This document shows positions 1 to 6,133 of a stretch of DNA of 11,444 bases, piece after piece. The notes beneath the pieces were generated by a model. The model saw only the letters and a list, made by a program, of their open reading frames with translations, searched no databases and was not told where the DNA came from. The translations under genes and the position numbers were made by a program. Position 1 is the first letter of the stretch. Every line of letters begins with the position of its first letter. Location: NCBI GenBank assembly GCA_021737245.1, contig JAIPEI010000074.1, positions 1-11,444 of the forward strand, written 5' to 3'. The stretch comes from Deltaproteobacteria bacterium (GTDB taxonomy: Bacteria; Desulfobacterota; DSM-4660; Desulfatiglandales; HGW-15).

Positions 1-77
1 TGGCGCGCCCAGCAGGATTCGAACCTGCGACCTACGGATTCGTAGTCCGTCACTCTATCCAACTGAGCTATGGGCGC
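1..77 (-). tRNA. tRNA-Arg (anticodon ACG), CCA encoded
   Basis: The minus strand folds into a complete 77-nt cloverleaf: a 7-bp acceptor stem (GCGCCCA with TGGGCGC), a D arm, a 5-bp anticodon stem (ACGGA with TCCGT), a T arm (GCAGG, loop TTCGAAT, CCTGC), discriminator G and a genomically encoded CCA at positions 1-3. The anticodon loop is CTACGAA, so the anticodon is ACG (plus-strand positions 41-43). This is the arginine tRNA whose A34 is normally deaminated to inosine by TadA to read CGU, CGC and CGA. The gene reaches the very edge of the window, so anything inserted at its 3' end cannot be seen. Confidence 0.97.
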
Positions 78-155
78 GCAGCTTGCCGGCTTTGTTGCAC
101 CGTCGCACGTGAGGCCAATTCGCCGATCACGGTTCCCGGTGATTCCCAACATTTG

Positions 156-184
156 ACCATATCCATCCGTAGCGGAACTGTCAA
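156..184 (-). promoter_or_regulatory. sigma70-type promoter of the tRNA-Arg gene
   Basis: On the minus strand a perfect TTGACA (179-184) is followed by a 17-nt spacer and TATGGT (156-161, 4 of 6 consensus). Transcription would begin near 149, giving a leader of about 70 nt before the tRNA. The leader region holds a short inverted repeat, ATCAC (126-130) with GTGAT (139-143). Apart from these I see nothing recognisable between the tRNA and the gene ending at 272. Confidence 0.6.
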
Positions 185-271
185 GCCTGGTTTCACCGCG
201 CTGCTCTGGAGGGATGAGCCCTTCGTGCAGACGAGTCGTCGGTTCAGCCAACAACGGCGGTACCTTGTGGA

Positions 272-865
272 CTAGCCTTCAGGCGATCCATTCACGGACC
301 GGTAGGCTTCGATGAAGTCCTGGAGACTGAGCTCCACGCCTTTGCGGATGTCCTCGAGCCAGCCGCTCTTTCCCAGGATCGATCGGCTCCAGGTAGTGGC
401 GTAGATCGGTTCCGCGTCCGGTGCCCTGGAGAGCCGTACCTGCTGCTTGACCTCGATGCTGATATTGAACAGGTACACCCGCTCCTCCACGTACTCGCGC
501 CGCATCACGTGGGCGTAGAGGTAGAGCCAGGGTCTTCCCGGCGTCTCCTGCCACTCTTCTTCGCTGAGCAGCCGGATGCCGGCGGAGGTCAGGAGCTTCT
601 TCGCAAAGCCGTGGATCTCGTTCCGGGTGAGACCGTCCTCCTCGATCTCCAGACGGAGGTCCTCCACCATCAGGTACACACCGGGGAGGCCTTCCAGGCT
701 GGCCCGGGTCTTGTCGGTGTCCAGTCCGTGGCAGGGAACGGCGTATCCGGCCAGGGCAACGGCCAGGACCAGCAACAGCAACCCCGCATTTCCCCAACCC
801 AGCGCGGTTCGCCTCACCGCGTCACGTCCGCGTCGCTCTCCTTCTCCCATCTCCTCCCTTTCCAT
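272..865 (-). CDS. hypothetical exported protein
   Basis: I do not recognise this 197-aa protein. Residues 1-26 are charged (several Arg and Glu), 27-40 form a hydrophobic segment (LLLLVLAVALAG), and a possible signal peptidase I site follows near CHG (45-47). Cys45 follows Pro, so it is not a proper lipobox and I do not call it a lipoprotein. The mature part looks like one alpha/beta domain: VYLMVEDLRLEIE (63-75), a helix ending LLTSAGIRLL, then alternating beta-like stretches LYLYAHVM and VYLFNISIEVKQQVRL (130-145), and a terminal helix around LQDFIEAYRSVN. It probably sits in the periplasm or on the membrane surface. An alternative ATG lies at 850 (192 aa), but the purine-rich AGGGAGGAG abuts it with almost no spacing. 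The ATG at 865 has AAGGGAAAAG just upstream. It is transcribed divergently from the VanZ-like gene, with 44 bp between starts. Confidence 0.7.
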   Translation of the reverse strand: MEREEMGEGERRGRDAVRRTALGWGNAGLLLLVLAVALAGYAVPCHGLDTDKTRASLEGLPGVYLMVEDLRLEIEEDGLTRNEIHGFAKKLLTSAGIRLLSEEEWQETPGRPWLYLYAHVMRREYVEERVYLFNISIEVKQQVRLSRAPDAEPIYATTWSRSILGKSGWLEDIRKGVELSLQDFIEAYRSVNGSPEG

Positions 866-874
866 TCTTTTCCC

Positions 875-903
875 TTGGCCTCCAGGCCTCTCTGTCCTAT
901 GCT
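875..903 (+). promoter_or_regulatory. candidate promoter of the VanZ-like gene, with an internal palindrome
   Basis: TTGGCC (875-880), a 17-nt spacer and TATGCT (898-903) each match sigma70 consensus at 4 of 6 bases. Transcription would start at about 909-911, essentially on the ATG at 910, so the message may be leaderless. That agrees with the absence of a ribosome binding site there. GGCCT-CC-AGGCC (877-888) is a perfect inverted repeat within the promoter and could be an operator shared with the divergent gene. The call rests on sequence match only. Confidence 0.35.
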
Positions 904-909
904 CTTAAC

Positions 910-1305
910 ATGGAAGCACCCGACCCGACGAAACCCCTGCGCCATATGCGGCTCTGGCTCGCCCTCGGATGGTCCCTCGTCTGCTTGGTCGCTGTCCTTT
1001 CTCTCGTGCCCAACCCCATTGAAACACCGACCTTCAAGGCGCAGGACAAGGTTCTTCACCTGGCGGCCTACGGCGGCCTCATGCTCTGGTTCGGGGCGAT
1101 CTATCGAACCGGGGGCCCGAGGCGCCGGATCGGCGTCCTGCTGCTTCTCATGGGTGCGGCCCTGGAGCTGGCCCAGGGCGCCACAGGGTATCGGAGCCCG
1201 CAGAGCCTCGACGTGCTGGCGAACGGCGCCGGCGTGCTCCTGGGGTGGCTCCTCGCCCGCACGCGCCTGGGCCGGACACTTCTGCTCATCGAGTCAAGGC
1301 TCTAA
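910..1305 (+). CDS. VanZ-family membrane protein
   Basis: This 131-aa integral membrane protein has four predicted helices at about residues 14-33, 48-65, 72-89 and 101-117. It carries the conserved polar residues of the VanZ-like family: DKVLH (46-50) before helix 2, ELAQG (86-90) at the end of helix 3 and DVLANGAG (101-108) entering helix 4. Its length is normal for single-domain members. The family is named after VanZ of the vancomycin-resistance transposon, which gives low teicoplanin resistance. The general biochemical role of chromosomal homologues is unsettled, so resistance should not be assumed. No Shine-Dalgarno sequence precedes the ATG at 910 or the in-frame ATG at 946. It diverges from the exported protein gene and converges on rfaE2. 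Confidence 0.85.
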   Translation: MEAPDPTKPLRHMRLWLALGWSLVCLVAVLSLVPNPIETPTFKAQDKVLHLAAYGGLMLWFGAIYRTGGPRRRIGVLLLLMGAALELAQGATGYRSPQSLDVLANGAGVLLGWLLARTRLGRTLLLIESRL

Positions 1306-1308
1306 GAG

Positions 1309-1330
1309 CGGCGGTGCTCAAACGCCGCCG
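1309..1330. terminator. GC-rich hairpin between convergent genes, possible bidirectional terminator
   Basis: CGGCGGTG (1309-1316) can pair with CGCCGCCG (1323-1330) around a 6-nt loop, an 8-bp stem with one wobble pair. It begins 3 nt after the VanZ-like stop codon, and the rfaE2 stop codon lies in its loop region. No run of T follows on either strand, so it lacks the second half of an intrinsic terminator. It may only protect message ends or be chance in GC-rich DNA. Confidence 0.25.
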
Positions 1331-1806
1331 GATCGTATGCGCTCGATGATTCCCGTGGTGGAGTAGCCGGGGATCACGTCGATCCGCCTCACCTCCCCCC
1401 CGGCCGACTTGACCACGTCCCCGCCCACAATCTCGTCCTCAGCCCAGTCCGCGCCCTTGACCAGCACGTCCGGAACCAGGGCCTGAATGATCACCAGGGG
1501 ATCGTCCTCGTCGAAGAGCACCACAGCGTCCACGAAATCCAGCGCCGCCAGGACCTCGGCCCGGGCCTCCTCCGGCATGACGGGACGTCCGGCCCCCTTG
1601 ATGGAGCGGACCGAGCGGTCGCTGTTCACCGCCACGACCAGGTAGTCGCCCAGGGACCTGGCCGCGCAGAGATACCGGGTATGGCCGGGATGGAGCAGGT
1701 CGAAGCAGCCGTTGGTGAAGACCACCCGCCTGCCCTCGCGCTGGTACCGCGCCACCTCGTCCTGCAGCGCCTCCAGAGGTCGTATCTTCGCTCGGTAGTG
1801 TTCCAT
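1318..1806 (-). CDS. rfaE2: D-glycero-beta-D-manno-heptose 1-phosphate adenylyltransferase (RfaE2)
   Basis: The enzyme transfers AMP from ATP to heptose 1-phosphate, giving ADP-heptose for the inner core of lipopolysaccharide in the cytoplasm. The 162-aa product equals the C-terminal half of E. coli HldE (RfaE) as a separate protein. It has the nucleotidyltransferase signature TNGCFDLLHPGHTRYL (31-46) with HPGH at 39-42, NSDRSVRSIKG (61-71), KGADW (117-121) and the C-terminal PGYSTTGIIERI (146-157). The frame stays open upstream to 2130, but that stretch is antisense-like Arg/Gly/Pro-rich sequence. Homology begins only at the ATG at 1806, which has GGAG 5 nt upstream. It is the last gene of the leftward operon, 65 bp after the ComF-family gene. 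The kinase partner (RfaE1) is not in the window. Confidence 0.93.
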   Translation of the reverse strand: MEHYRAKIRPLEALQDEVARYQREGRRVVFTNGCFDLLHPGHTRYLCAARSLGDYLVVAVNSDRSVRSIKGAGRPVMPEEARAEVLAALDFVDAVVLFDEDDPLVIIQALVPDVLVKGADWAEDEIVGGDVVKSAGGEVRRIDVIPGYSTTGIIERIRSGGV

Positions 1807-1871
1807 GGGCTCTCCATATGGTCCTGGATCGTTCGGGCGCGATTGCCCGGGATTTACTCGCCTGCGCTTGT

Positions 1872-2624
1872 TCAGGGAGCAGGAGCCCGGGCCAGCGTCA
1901 GCCCGAAGATCCTCCGGGCTCCGGCCCGGAGCAGCGCACGGCTGCATGCGTCCAGGGTGCTCCCGGTGGTGGACACGTCGTCCACGAGCAGGATGTCCCT
2001 GTCTTGGACCGCGGCGGGCGTCTCCACCTCGAAGGCGGCCTGTACGTTTCCCCGACGCTCGTCCCTTCCGAGAGCGGCCTGGGGCGGGGTGTAGCGATTG
2101 CGGCGCAGCGCCAGAAAGTCCAGGGCACACCCCGGCTGAGCCGCCACGTGCCTGGCCAGGAGCAGGCTCTGGTTGAAGCCCCGCTCCCGGAGCCTGCGCA
2201 GGTGCAGGGGCACGGGAACGACCAGGGGCTGCACGTCGGGCGGAAGCCAGGTCCGCGCCAGCCCCGCCAGCCGCGGTCCGAAAATCTTCGCCAGCCGGGT
2301 CTTGCCGCCGTACTTGAACCGGTGGACGGCCTCCAGGGCCGCCCCTTCGTACACAAACAGGCTGCGGGCCGCCTCGTAGGCGGGCCGCTCCCGGAGGCAG
2401 CGCTCACACAGCCGATTCTCTCCGGTGCCGGCCTCGAACGGCACGCCGCAGCAGGGGCACAGGGGCGGACCCGCCTCCTTCAACCCGTCCCGGCACCCGG
2501 GGCAGATCCCCCTGGCCTCGCCGGGCTGGAGAAACCGCTCGCAGACCGCGCACCGGGGCGGGTAGACCAGATCAATCCACCTCCGGACCTCTTCCCTTGA
2601 TTCCCTGGCTGATGAATGCTTCAT
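1872..2624 (-). CDS. ComF family protein (phosphoribosyltransferase-like)
   Basis: This is a 250-aa protein of usual ComF length. The N-terminus has a zinc-ribbon-like set of cysteines: C25/C28, C41/C44, C56/C58/C59 and C73/C76. After it come the family block FKYGGK (103-108), VPVPLHLRRLRERGFNQS (136-153) and the PRPP-loop motif ILLVDDVSTTGST (211-223) of type I phosphoribosyltransferases. ComF/ComFC proteins are needed for transformation in several bacteria, acting on incoming single-stranded DNA in the cytoplasm; GntX is the E. coli relative. No phosphoribosyl substrate is established. The gene overlaps the preceding cysteine-cluster gene by 53 bp, which suggests coupled translation. The ATG at 2624 lacks a good ribosome binding site. 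GGAGG near 2587 would suit a start inside the overlap, but no ATG, GTG or TTG is placed there. Confidence 0.92.
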   Translation of the reverse strand: MKHSSARESREEVRRWIDLVYPPRCAVCERFLQPGEARGICPGCRDGLKEAGPPLCPCCGVPFEAGTGENRLCERCLRERPAYEAARSLFVYEGAALEAVHRFKYGGKTRLAKIFGPRLAGLARTWLPPDVQPLVVPVPLHLRRLRERGFNQSLLLARHVAAQPGCALDFLALRRNRYTPPQAALGRDERRGNVQAAFEVETPAAVQDRDILLVDDVSTTGSTLDACSRALLRAGARRIFGLTLARAPAP

Positions 2625-2991
2625 GGGAGCAGCTTTGGTTGATGCCCGGGCAGGCGTCCATGGCCTCGGCCCAGGCGGCCCGGTCGTTCAGCAGTGCGGG
2701 GTAGAAGGGCCATTGTGCGCATCTCCGGGGCTTGACCGGGTGGATCCGGCAGCCCCGGCCGGGCTCGAAAAAGATGCACTTGCCCTCCTCGTCGCATCGG
2801 ATGGAGAGGCCCCGGTACCGCATCTCGCAGCAGGAGGCCCTGAACGCCTCCGGCTCCATGCCCAGGAACGACGCGATACGCTCGAACTCGCCGTCCTCCA
2901 CGGTGATGCCTCCCTCGCCGTAGCAGCACTGGCCGCACATGCGGCAGGAGAAGGGGGGGCGGTATCGCTCGTCGTCCTCATGGTGTTTCAT
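2572..2991 (-). CDS. YkgJ family cysteine cluster protein
   Basis: This 139-aa protein carries the pattern of the YkgJ-type (putative zinc/iron-chelating) cysteine-cluster family. CRMCGQCC (16-23) is the CxxCxxCC signature. It is followed by C54/C55, C66, C72, GCRIHPVKPRRCAQWPF (80-96) with C81 and C91, then C114 and C121. These ligands could hold an Fe-S cluster or zinc. Neither the metal nor a reaction can be read from sequence. It has no signal peptide, so it should be cytoplasmic. The start overlaps the 3' end of the helicase-nuclease gene by 14 bp and its 3' end overlaps the ComF-family gene by 53 bp, so it is very likely co-transcribed and co-translated with both. That placement makes it a candidate accessory factor for a DNA-processing enzyme, which is inference. 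Confidence 0.88.
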   Translation of the reverse strand: MKHHEDDERYRPPFSCRMCGQCCYGEGGITVEDGEFERIASFLGMEPEAFRASCCEMRYRGLSIRCDEEGKCIFFEPGRGCRIHPVKPRRCAQWPFYPALLNDRAAWAEAMDACPGINQSCSHEAFISQGIKGRGPEVD

Positions 2992-5881
2992 GGCGATCCA
3001 GCAGGCTCTCCAGCTTCCAGTCCACGCGGAGGCGAACGCGGCGGTTCTCCTTCTTGCGGCGGTACACCAGGTGGCCGTTCTCGAGGCCGAACCGGAAGAG
3101 ATCCCGGGTCACGGCCACGTCCTCGCGGCAGTAATGGGTCAGCCGCTCCATATCGCCCGCCCGAAACCAGTCCACGGCCTGAAGGCCGTCCGCGGTCTTT
3201 CCCCGGTTCAGGGTCTCCTTGGCCAGATGGTCGAGGCCCAGCCGGTGTCCCAGCCGCTGATGAACGTCCTGGAGGATATCAAAGGTGTTCAACCTGTTCA
3301 AATCCACGGCCGAGTATGCGCTCAACACCCCGTAGTCGAACCGCTTCACGTTGAACCCCACCACGAGATCGGCTTTGGCCAGGAGAGCCAGGAGATCGTC
3401 CACCTGGTCCTCGGTGAAGCAGTGGAACGACCCGCTGCGGCTGTCATAGGCCACTGCCACGGAGACCCGCATGAGATGGGTGTTCCGCCACCCTCCCACC
3501 TCGTTGGCGAGCATCTGCGTCTCCAGGTCCACGGTGACCACCCGCGGCTCCTCGGGCTCGGAAGGAAGCTCGAGGCGCCGTTCCACCTCCAACGCTCCTT
3601 CCTCCTCGGCGTCCCCTTCAACCGCTTCGAGGGGAACGCGTCCCAGCAGGCAGTCGAGGAGGAACATGGCGGCGGCCTTGTCCAGCGGTTTGTTTCCGTT
3701 GCCGCACTTGGGGGAGTGGATGCAGGAGGGACACCCCTCTTCGCATTCGCAGTCGCGCAGATGCTCCAGCGTGCGCTCCAGGAGTTCGCTCACGATCTCG
3801 AAGCCCCGCTGGGCCAGGCCCACCCCGCCAGGATAGCCGTCATAGATGAAGATCGCGCCCTTGTCCAGCTCCGGGTGGTGGGGATAGCAGATCCCGCCGA
3901 TGTCGTTGCGGTCGCACAGGGCGAACAGGGGGAAGATCCCGATGGCGCCGTGCTCGATGGCGTGAATTCCGCCCATGAAGTGGAGGCCGCGGCTGTCCAC
4001 CATGCGGCGGATGAGCGGCTCGATCTCGATCCAGAACCCGACCGTCTCGAAGCTCCTGGAGGGGAGCTCCAGGGGGAAGACGCCGAGGAGCTCCTGCCCG
4101 GGCAGGGCCCGCTTCTCGTACCCCGTGATCTGCTCGGTCACCTTCAGAATCCCTTCGCGGACCACGAAGCGTCCCTTCGGACGACTCCGATGGACCTCGA
4201 GGATCTCGGTCTCCTTGTCCGAGCGGACGCGCGTGAAGTAGTTGAGGTCGCCGCGCCGCGCGATCACGTCCCGCTTCTTCAGGTCGAGGCGCTCCACCAC
4301 GTAGTGCTCGCCCCGGTGGAGGTAGACGGCGCCGGGGTGGCACTCCTTGAAGGCGCGTCCCTCGTCCACCGTGCCGATGGCCGCGCCGCTTCCTGCGTCG
4401 AAAATGGTGTAGGTCTCGCCGACGGATCGGATGTTCACGCCCAGGTGAGGGCGTTTTGGAACGGCGTACCAGGTGGGAGGATCGTCCGCGGACCGGGTGA
4501 GCTCCCCGGCCTCCTCCAAAACATCGAGCCGGTCCTGAAGGTCCACGGGCCAGGTCTCCGTGTCGGCCGCGGTGATGGGATGCTCCACAGCCGCGCAGGT
4601 GAGATGGGCCCTCGTCACGTAGGGGTTGTCCGGATCGAGGACCGCCGATTCAAAGCCCCGCTCGAACAGGTTGTCCGGATGGCGCATGAAGTACTGGTCC
4701 AGGGCGTCGGGCTTGGCGACCAGCACCACGAGGGACGCCTTTCCCGAGCGGCCCACGCGCCCGCCCCGCTGCCACGTGTTGATCACGGTTCCAGGGTATC
4801 CCACCAGGATGCAGACATCCAGACTGCCGATGTCGATCCCCAGCTCCAGGGCGCTGGTGGAGATGACCCCCAGGATCGTCCCTTGGGCCAGCTTCCGCTC
4901 GATCTCCCGCCGCTCCCGGGGCATGAACCCCGCCCGGTAGGAGCTGATGCGGTCTCGAAACCGGGGGGCGATCCGGGACGCCCAGATGTGCATGAGCTCG
5001 GTCACCTTGCGCGCCTGGGTGAAGGCGATGGTCCGAAAGCCGGCCTCCAGGCTTTTCACGAAGAGCCTCGCGGCCAGGTAGTTGGTGCCCGCGTGGGGGT
5101 TCAGGAAAACGAAATGGCGGTCCGAGCGCGGAGAGCCGCCCGCATCCACCACGTCCACGCGATCCTGAATGAGGCTGCCGCCGAACGCCCCCGGGTTGGC
5201 CACCGTAGCCGAGAGCAGGATGAAGCGGGGGTCCGATCCGTACAGCCTGCACAGCCGCCTCAGCCGCCGAATGACCTGGTTCATGTGAGACCCGAAGATG
5301 CCCCGGTAGGTGTGCACCTCATCGAGCACGACGAACGCCAGGTTCTCGAAGAGCCCTTGCCAGGAGTCGTGGTGGGGGAGGATCCCCTGGTGGAGCATGT
5401 CCGGGTTGGTGAGCAGAATGGAGGGGATGCGGGTCCGAATCTGCTTCCGCCTGTAGGCGGAGGTGTCTCCGTCGTAGACCGCGGCCGTGACCGAGGCGTC
5501 TCCCACGGCACTCCGGAGCGCTTCCAGCGTTTTCAGCTGGTCGTTTTCGAGGGCCTTGAGCGGAAAGAGGTACAGGGCCCGGGCCTGTGGATCCTTGCGG
5601 AGGGCCTCCAGGACCGCCAGGTTGTAGATCAGGCTCTTCCCGCTGGCCGTGGGGGTGGAGACGAGGACATGCCGGCCGCGCCGGATTCGGTCCAGGGCCT
5701 CGGTCTGGTGGTGGTAGAGTCTCTGAATGCCCAGCCGCTCGAGGGCCCCCGTCAGGGCGGGGTCCGGAGGCGGTACCTCGGTGTAGGAGCCCGGCTCGGC
5801 CGGTAGATGGCGATGGTGAACGAAGGTCTCTCCGAACTCGCGGTCCGCACGCAACGCCTCGATGTAGTCGGTGATCTCCAA
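2978..5881 (-). CDS. DExH helicase with DUF1998/MZB zinc domain fused to a DEDD exonuclease (MrfA-MrfB-like fusion)
   Basis: This 967-aa protein, numbered from the TTG start at 5881, holds two enzymes. Residues 1-735 are a superfamily 2 helicase of the YprA/MrfA (Hrq1-like) type: Walker A TPTASGKS (76-83), DEVH (187-190), SAT (224-226), STSALELGID (341-350) and QRGGRVGR (371-378). The DUF1998/MZB region follows, with cysteines C711, C713, C717, C720 and C726 in the family's GCPSCIHSPKCGNGN context. An acidic linker (about 748-779) leads to an RNase H-like exonuclease like YprB/MrfB. Its motifs are VDLET (D785, E787), FNVKRFD (D849) and HYCREDV (Y917, D921). All helicase motifs and acidic residues are present, so both halves look active. 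In Bacillus subtilis MrfA and MrfB are separate neighbours acting in UvrABC-independent repair of mitomycin C damage; the same role here is inferred. The start is chosen from AGGAG 5 nt before the TTG. A GTG at 5914 would add 11 residues but lacks a ribosome binding site. Confidence 0.93.
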   Translation of the reverse strand: MEITDYIEALRADREFGETFVHHRHLPAEPGSYTEVPPPDPALTGALERLGIQRLYHHQTEALDRIRRGRHVLVSTPTASGKSLIYNLAVLEALRKDPQARALYLFPLKALENDQLKTLEALRSAVGDASVTAAVYDGDTSAYRRKQIRTRIPSILLTNPDMLHQGILPHHDSWQGLFENLAFVVLDEVHTYRGIFGSHMNQVIRRLRRLCRLYGSDPRFILLSATVANPGAFGGSLIQDRVDVVDAGGSPRSDRHFVFLNPHAGTNYLAARLFVKSLEAGFRTIAFTQARKVTELMHIWASRIAPRFRDRISSYRAGFMPRERREIERKLAQGTILGVISTSALELGIDIGSLDVCILVGYPGTVINTWQRGGRVGRSGKASLVVLVAKPDALDQYFMRHPDNLFERGFESAVLDPDNPYVTRAHLTCAAVEHPITAADTETWPVDLQDRLDVLEEAGELTRSADDPPTWYAVPKRPHLGVNIRSVGETYTIFDAGSGAAIGTVDEGRAFKECHPGAVYLHRGEHYVVERLDLKKRDVIARRGDLNYFTRVRSDKETEILEVHRSRPKGRFVVREGILKVTEQITGYEKRALPGQELLGVFPLELPSRSFETVGFWIEIEPLIRRMVDSRGLHFMGGIHAIEHGAIGIFPLFALCDRNDIGGICYPHHPELDKGAIFIYDGYPGGVGLAQRGFEIVSELLERTLEHLRDCECEEGCPSCIHSPKCGNGNKPLDKAAAMFLLDCLLGRVPLEAVEGDAEEEGALEVERRLELPSEPEEPRVVTVDLETQMLANEVGGWRNTHLMRVSVAVAYDSRSGSFHCFTEDQVDDLLALLAKADLVVGFNVKRFDYGVLSAYSAVDLNRLNTFDILQDVHQRLGHRLGLDHLAKETLNRGKTADGLQAVDWFRAGDMERLTHYCREDVAVTRDLFRFGLENGHLVYRRKKENRRVRLRVDWKLESLLDRHETP

Positions 5882-5886
5882 AGCGG

Positions 5887-5891
5887 CTCCT
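5887..5891 (-). promoter_or_regulatory. ribosome binding site deciding the helicase-nuclease start
   Basis: On the minus strand TAGGAG is followed by CCGCT and then TTG (5879-5881), an ideal 5-nt spacing. The in-frame GTG at 5914 has only TTCGGTCC before it, with no purine-rich motif, and a TGA closes the frame just upstream. The protein then begins LEITDYIEALRAD, reading Met at the first position. That is close to where family members usually begin, as judged from memory of the family. Confidence 0.6.
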
Positions 5892-6024
5892 ACGGGTTGT
5901 GCTCCTGCGGCCACGGACCGAATTCAGCGGATCCGGTGGACGGGGTGTCTATCCATACCACAAGGCCGAGTCCCTGTTCAGCCTTTTTCGCCGGCACAAA
6001 CCGGACGTCCTGTTCCCGGCACCA

Positions 6025-6052
6025 CTTATATCAAATACATACTGTATTTCAA
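6025..6052 (-). promoter_or_regulatory. sigma70-type promoter of the helicase-nuclease operon
   Basis: On the minus strand TTGAAA (6047-6052) and TATAAG (6025-6030) each match consensus at 5 of 6 bases, with a 16-nt spacer. It lies in a short AT-rich island within otherwise GC-rich DNA. Transcription would start near 6018, leaving a leader of about 135 nt before the TTG start. The region between the leftward and rightward operons (about 5882-6214) has no credible gene and is accounted for by this promoter, its operator-like elements and the rightward promoter. Confidence 0.65.
6033..6049. promoter_or_regulatory. perfect 17-bp palindrome in the promoter spacer, candidate operator
   Basis: AAATACA-TAC-TGTATTT is a perfect inverted repeat of 7-bp arms around 3 bp. 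It lies wholly between the outer edges of the -35 and -10 boxes of the leftward promoter, where a bound dimeric repressor would block RNA polymerase. The 3-bp spacer is too short for an RNA hairpin, so a protein-binding site is the likelier reading. I do not recognise the cognate regulator. Confidence 0.5.
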
Positions 6053-6057
6053 AATAG
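6042..6057. promoter_or_regulatory. LexA-like (SOS box-like) element over the -35
   Basis: The plus strand reads CTGT-N8-ATAG, one base from the gammaproteobacterial LexA pattern CTGT-N8-ACAG. The left half-site with its flank, TACTGTAT (6040-6047), matches the E. coli consensus exactly. It covers the -35 of the helicase-nuclease promoter. LexA boxes differ between phyla, and the host's own box is unknown, so this is a candidate only. It overlaps the 17-bp palindrome, and at most one of the two may be real. Confidence 0.3.
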
Positions 6058-6133
6058 TTATCCGATTTCGCAACCTACCGTGCCCGCCGAATTGCGCCGG
6101 GGGAAGGGTCTCTCTGCATCTTCAAAAAAACGA

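Noticed and set aside
228..242. GACGAGTCGTC palindrome near the tRNA promoter
   Set aside because: The 1-nt centre rules out a hairpin and it lies outside the promoter boxes. No regulator motif is recognised.
272..865. Lipoprotein call for the exported protein
   Set aside because: The only candidate cysteine (Cys45) follows Pro, which does not fit a lipobox.
910..1305. Glycopeptide resistance determinant
   Set aside because: VanZ-family proteins are common in chromosomes, and no vanH, vanA, vanX or regulator genes are nearby.
509..1366. Plus-strand 285-codon frame spanning the exported-protein and VanZ-like genes
   Set aside because: It crosses two genes in wrong frames with no recognisable motif. 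The VanZ family residues lie in the frame starting at 910.
1807..2130. Upstream extension of the rfaE2 frame by 108 codons
   Set aside because: It overlaps the end of the ComF-family gene in another frame and translates as Arg/Gly/Pro-rich sequence. Nucleotidyltransferase homology starts after the ATG at 1806.
2939..5806. A 955-codon open frame on the plus strand opposite the helicase-nuclease gene
   Set aside because: It is the antisense of a strongly conserved helicase in GC-rich DNA, where stop codons are rare. The translation is rich in His, Val, Gly, Pro and Gln and shows no domain or motif.
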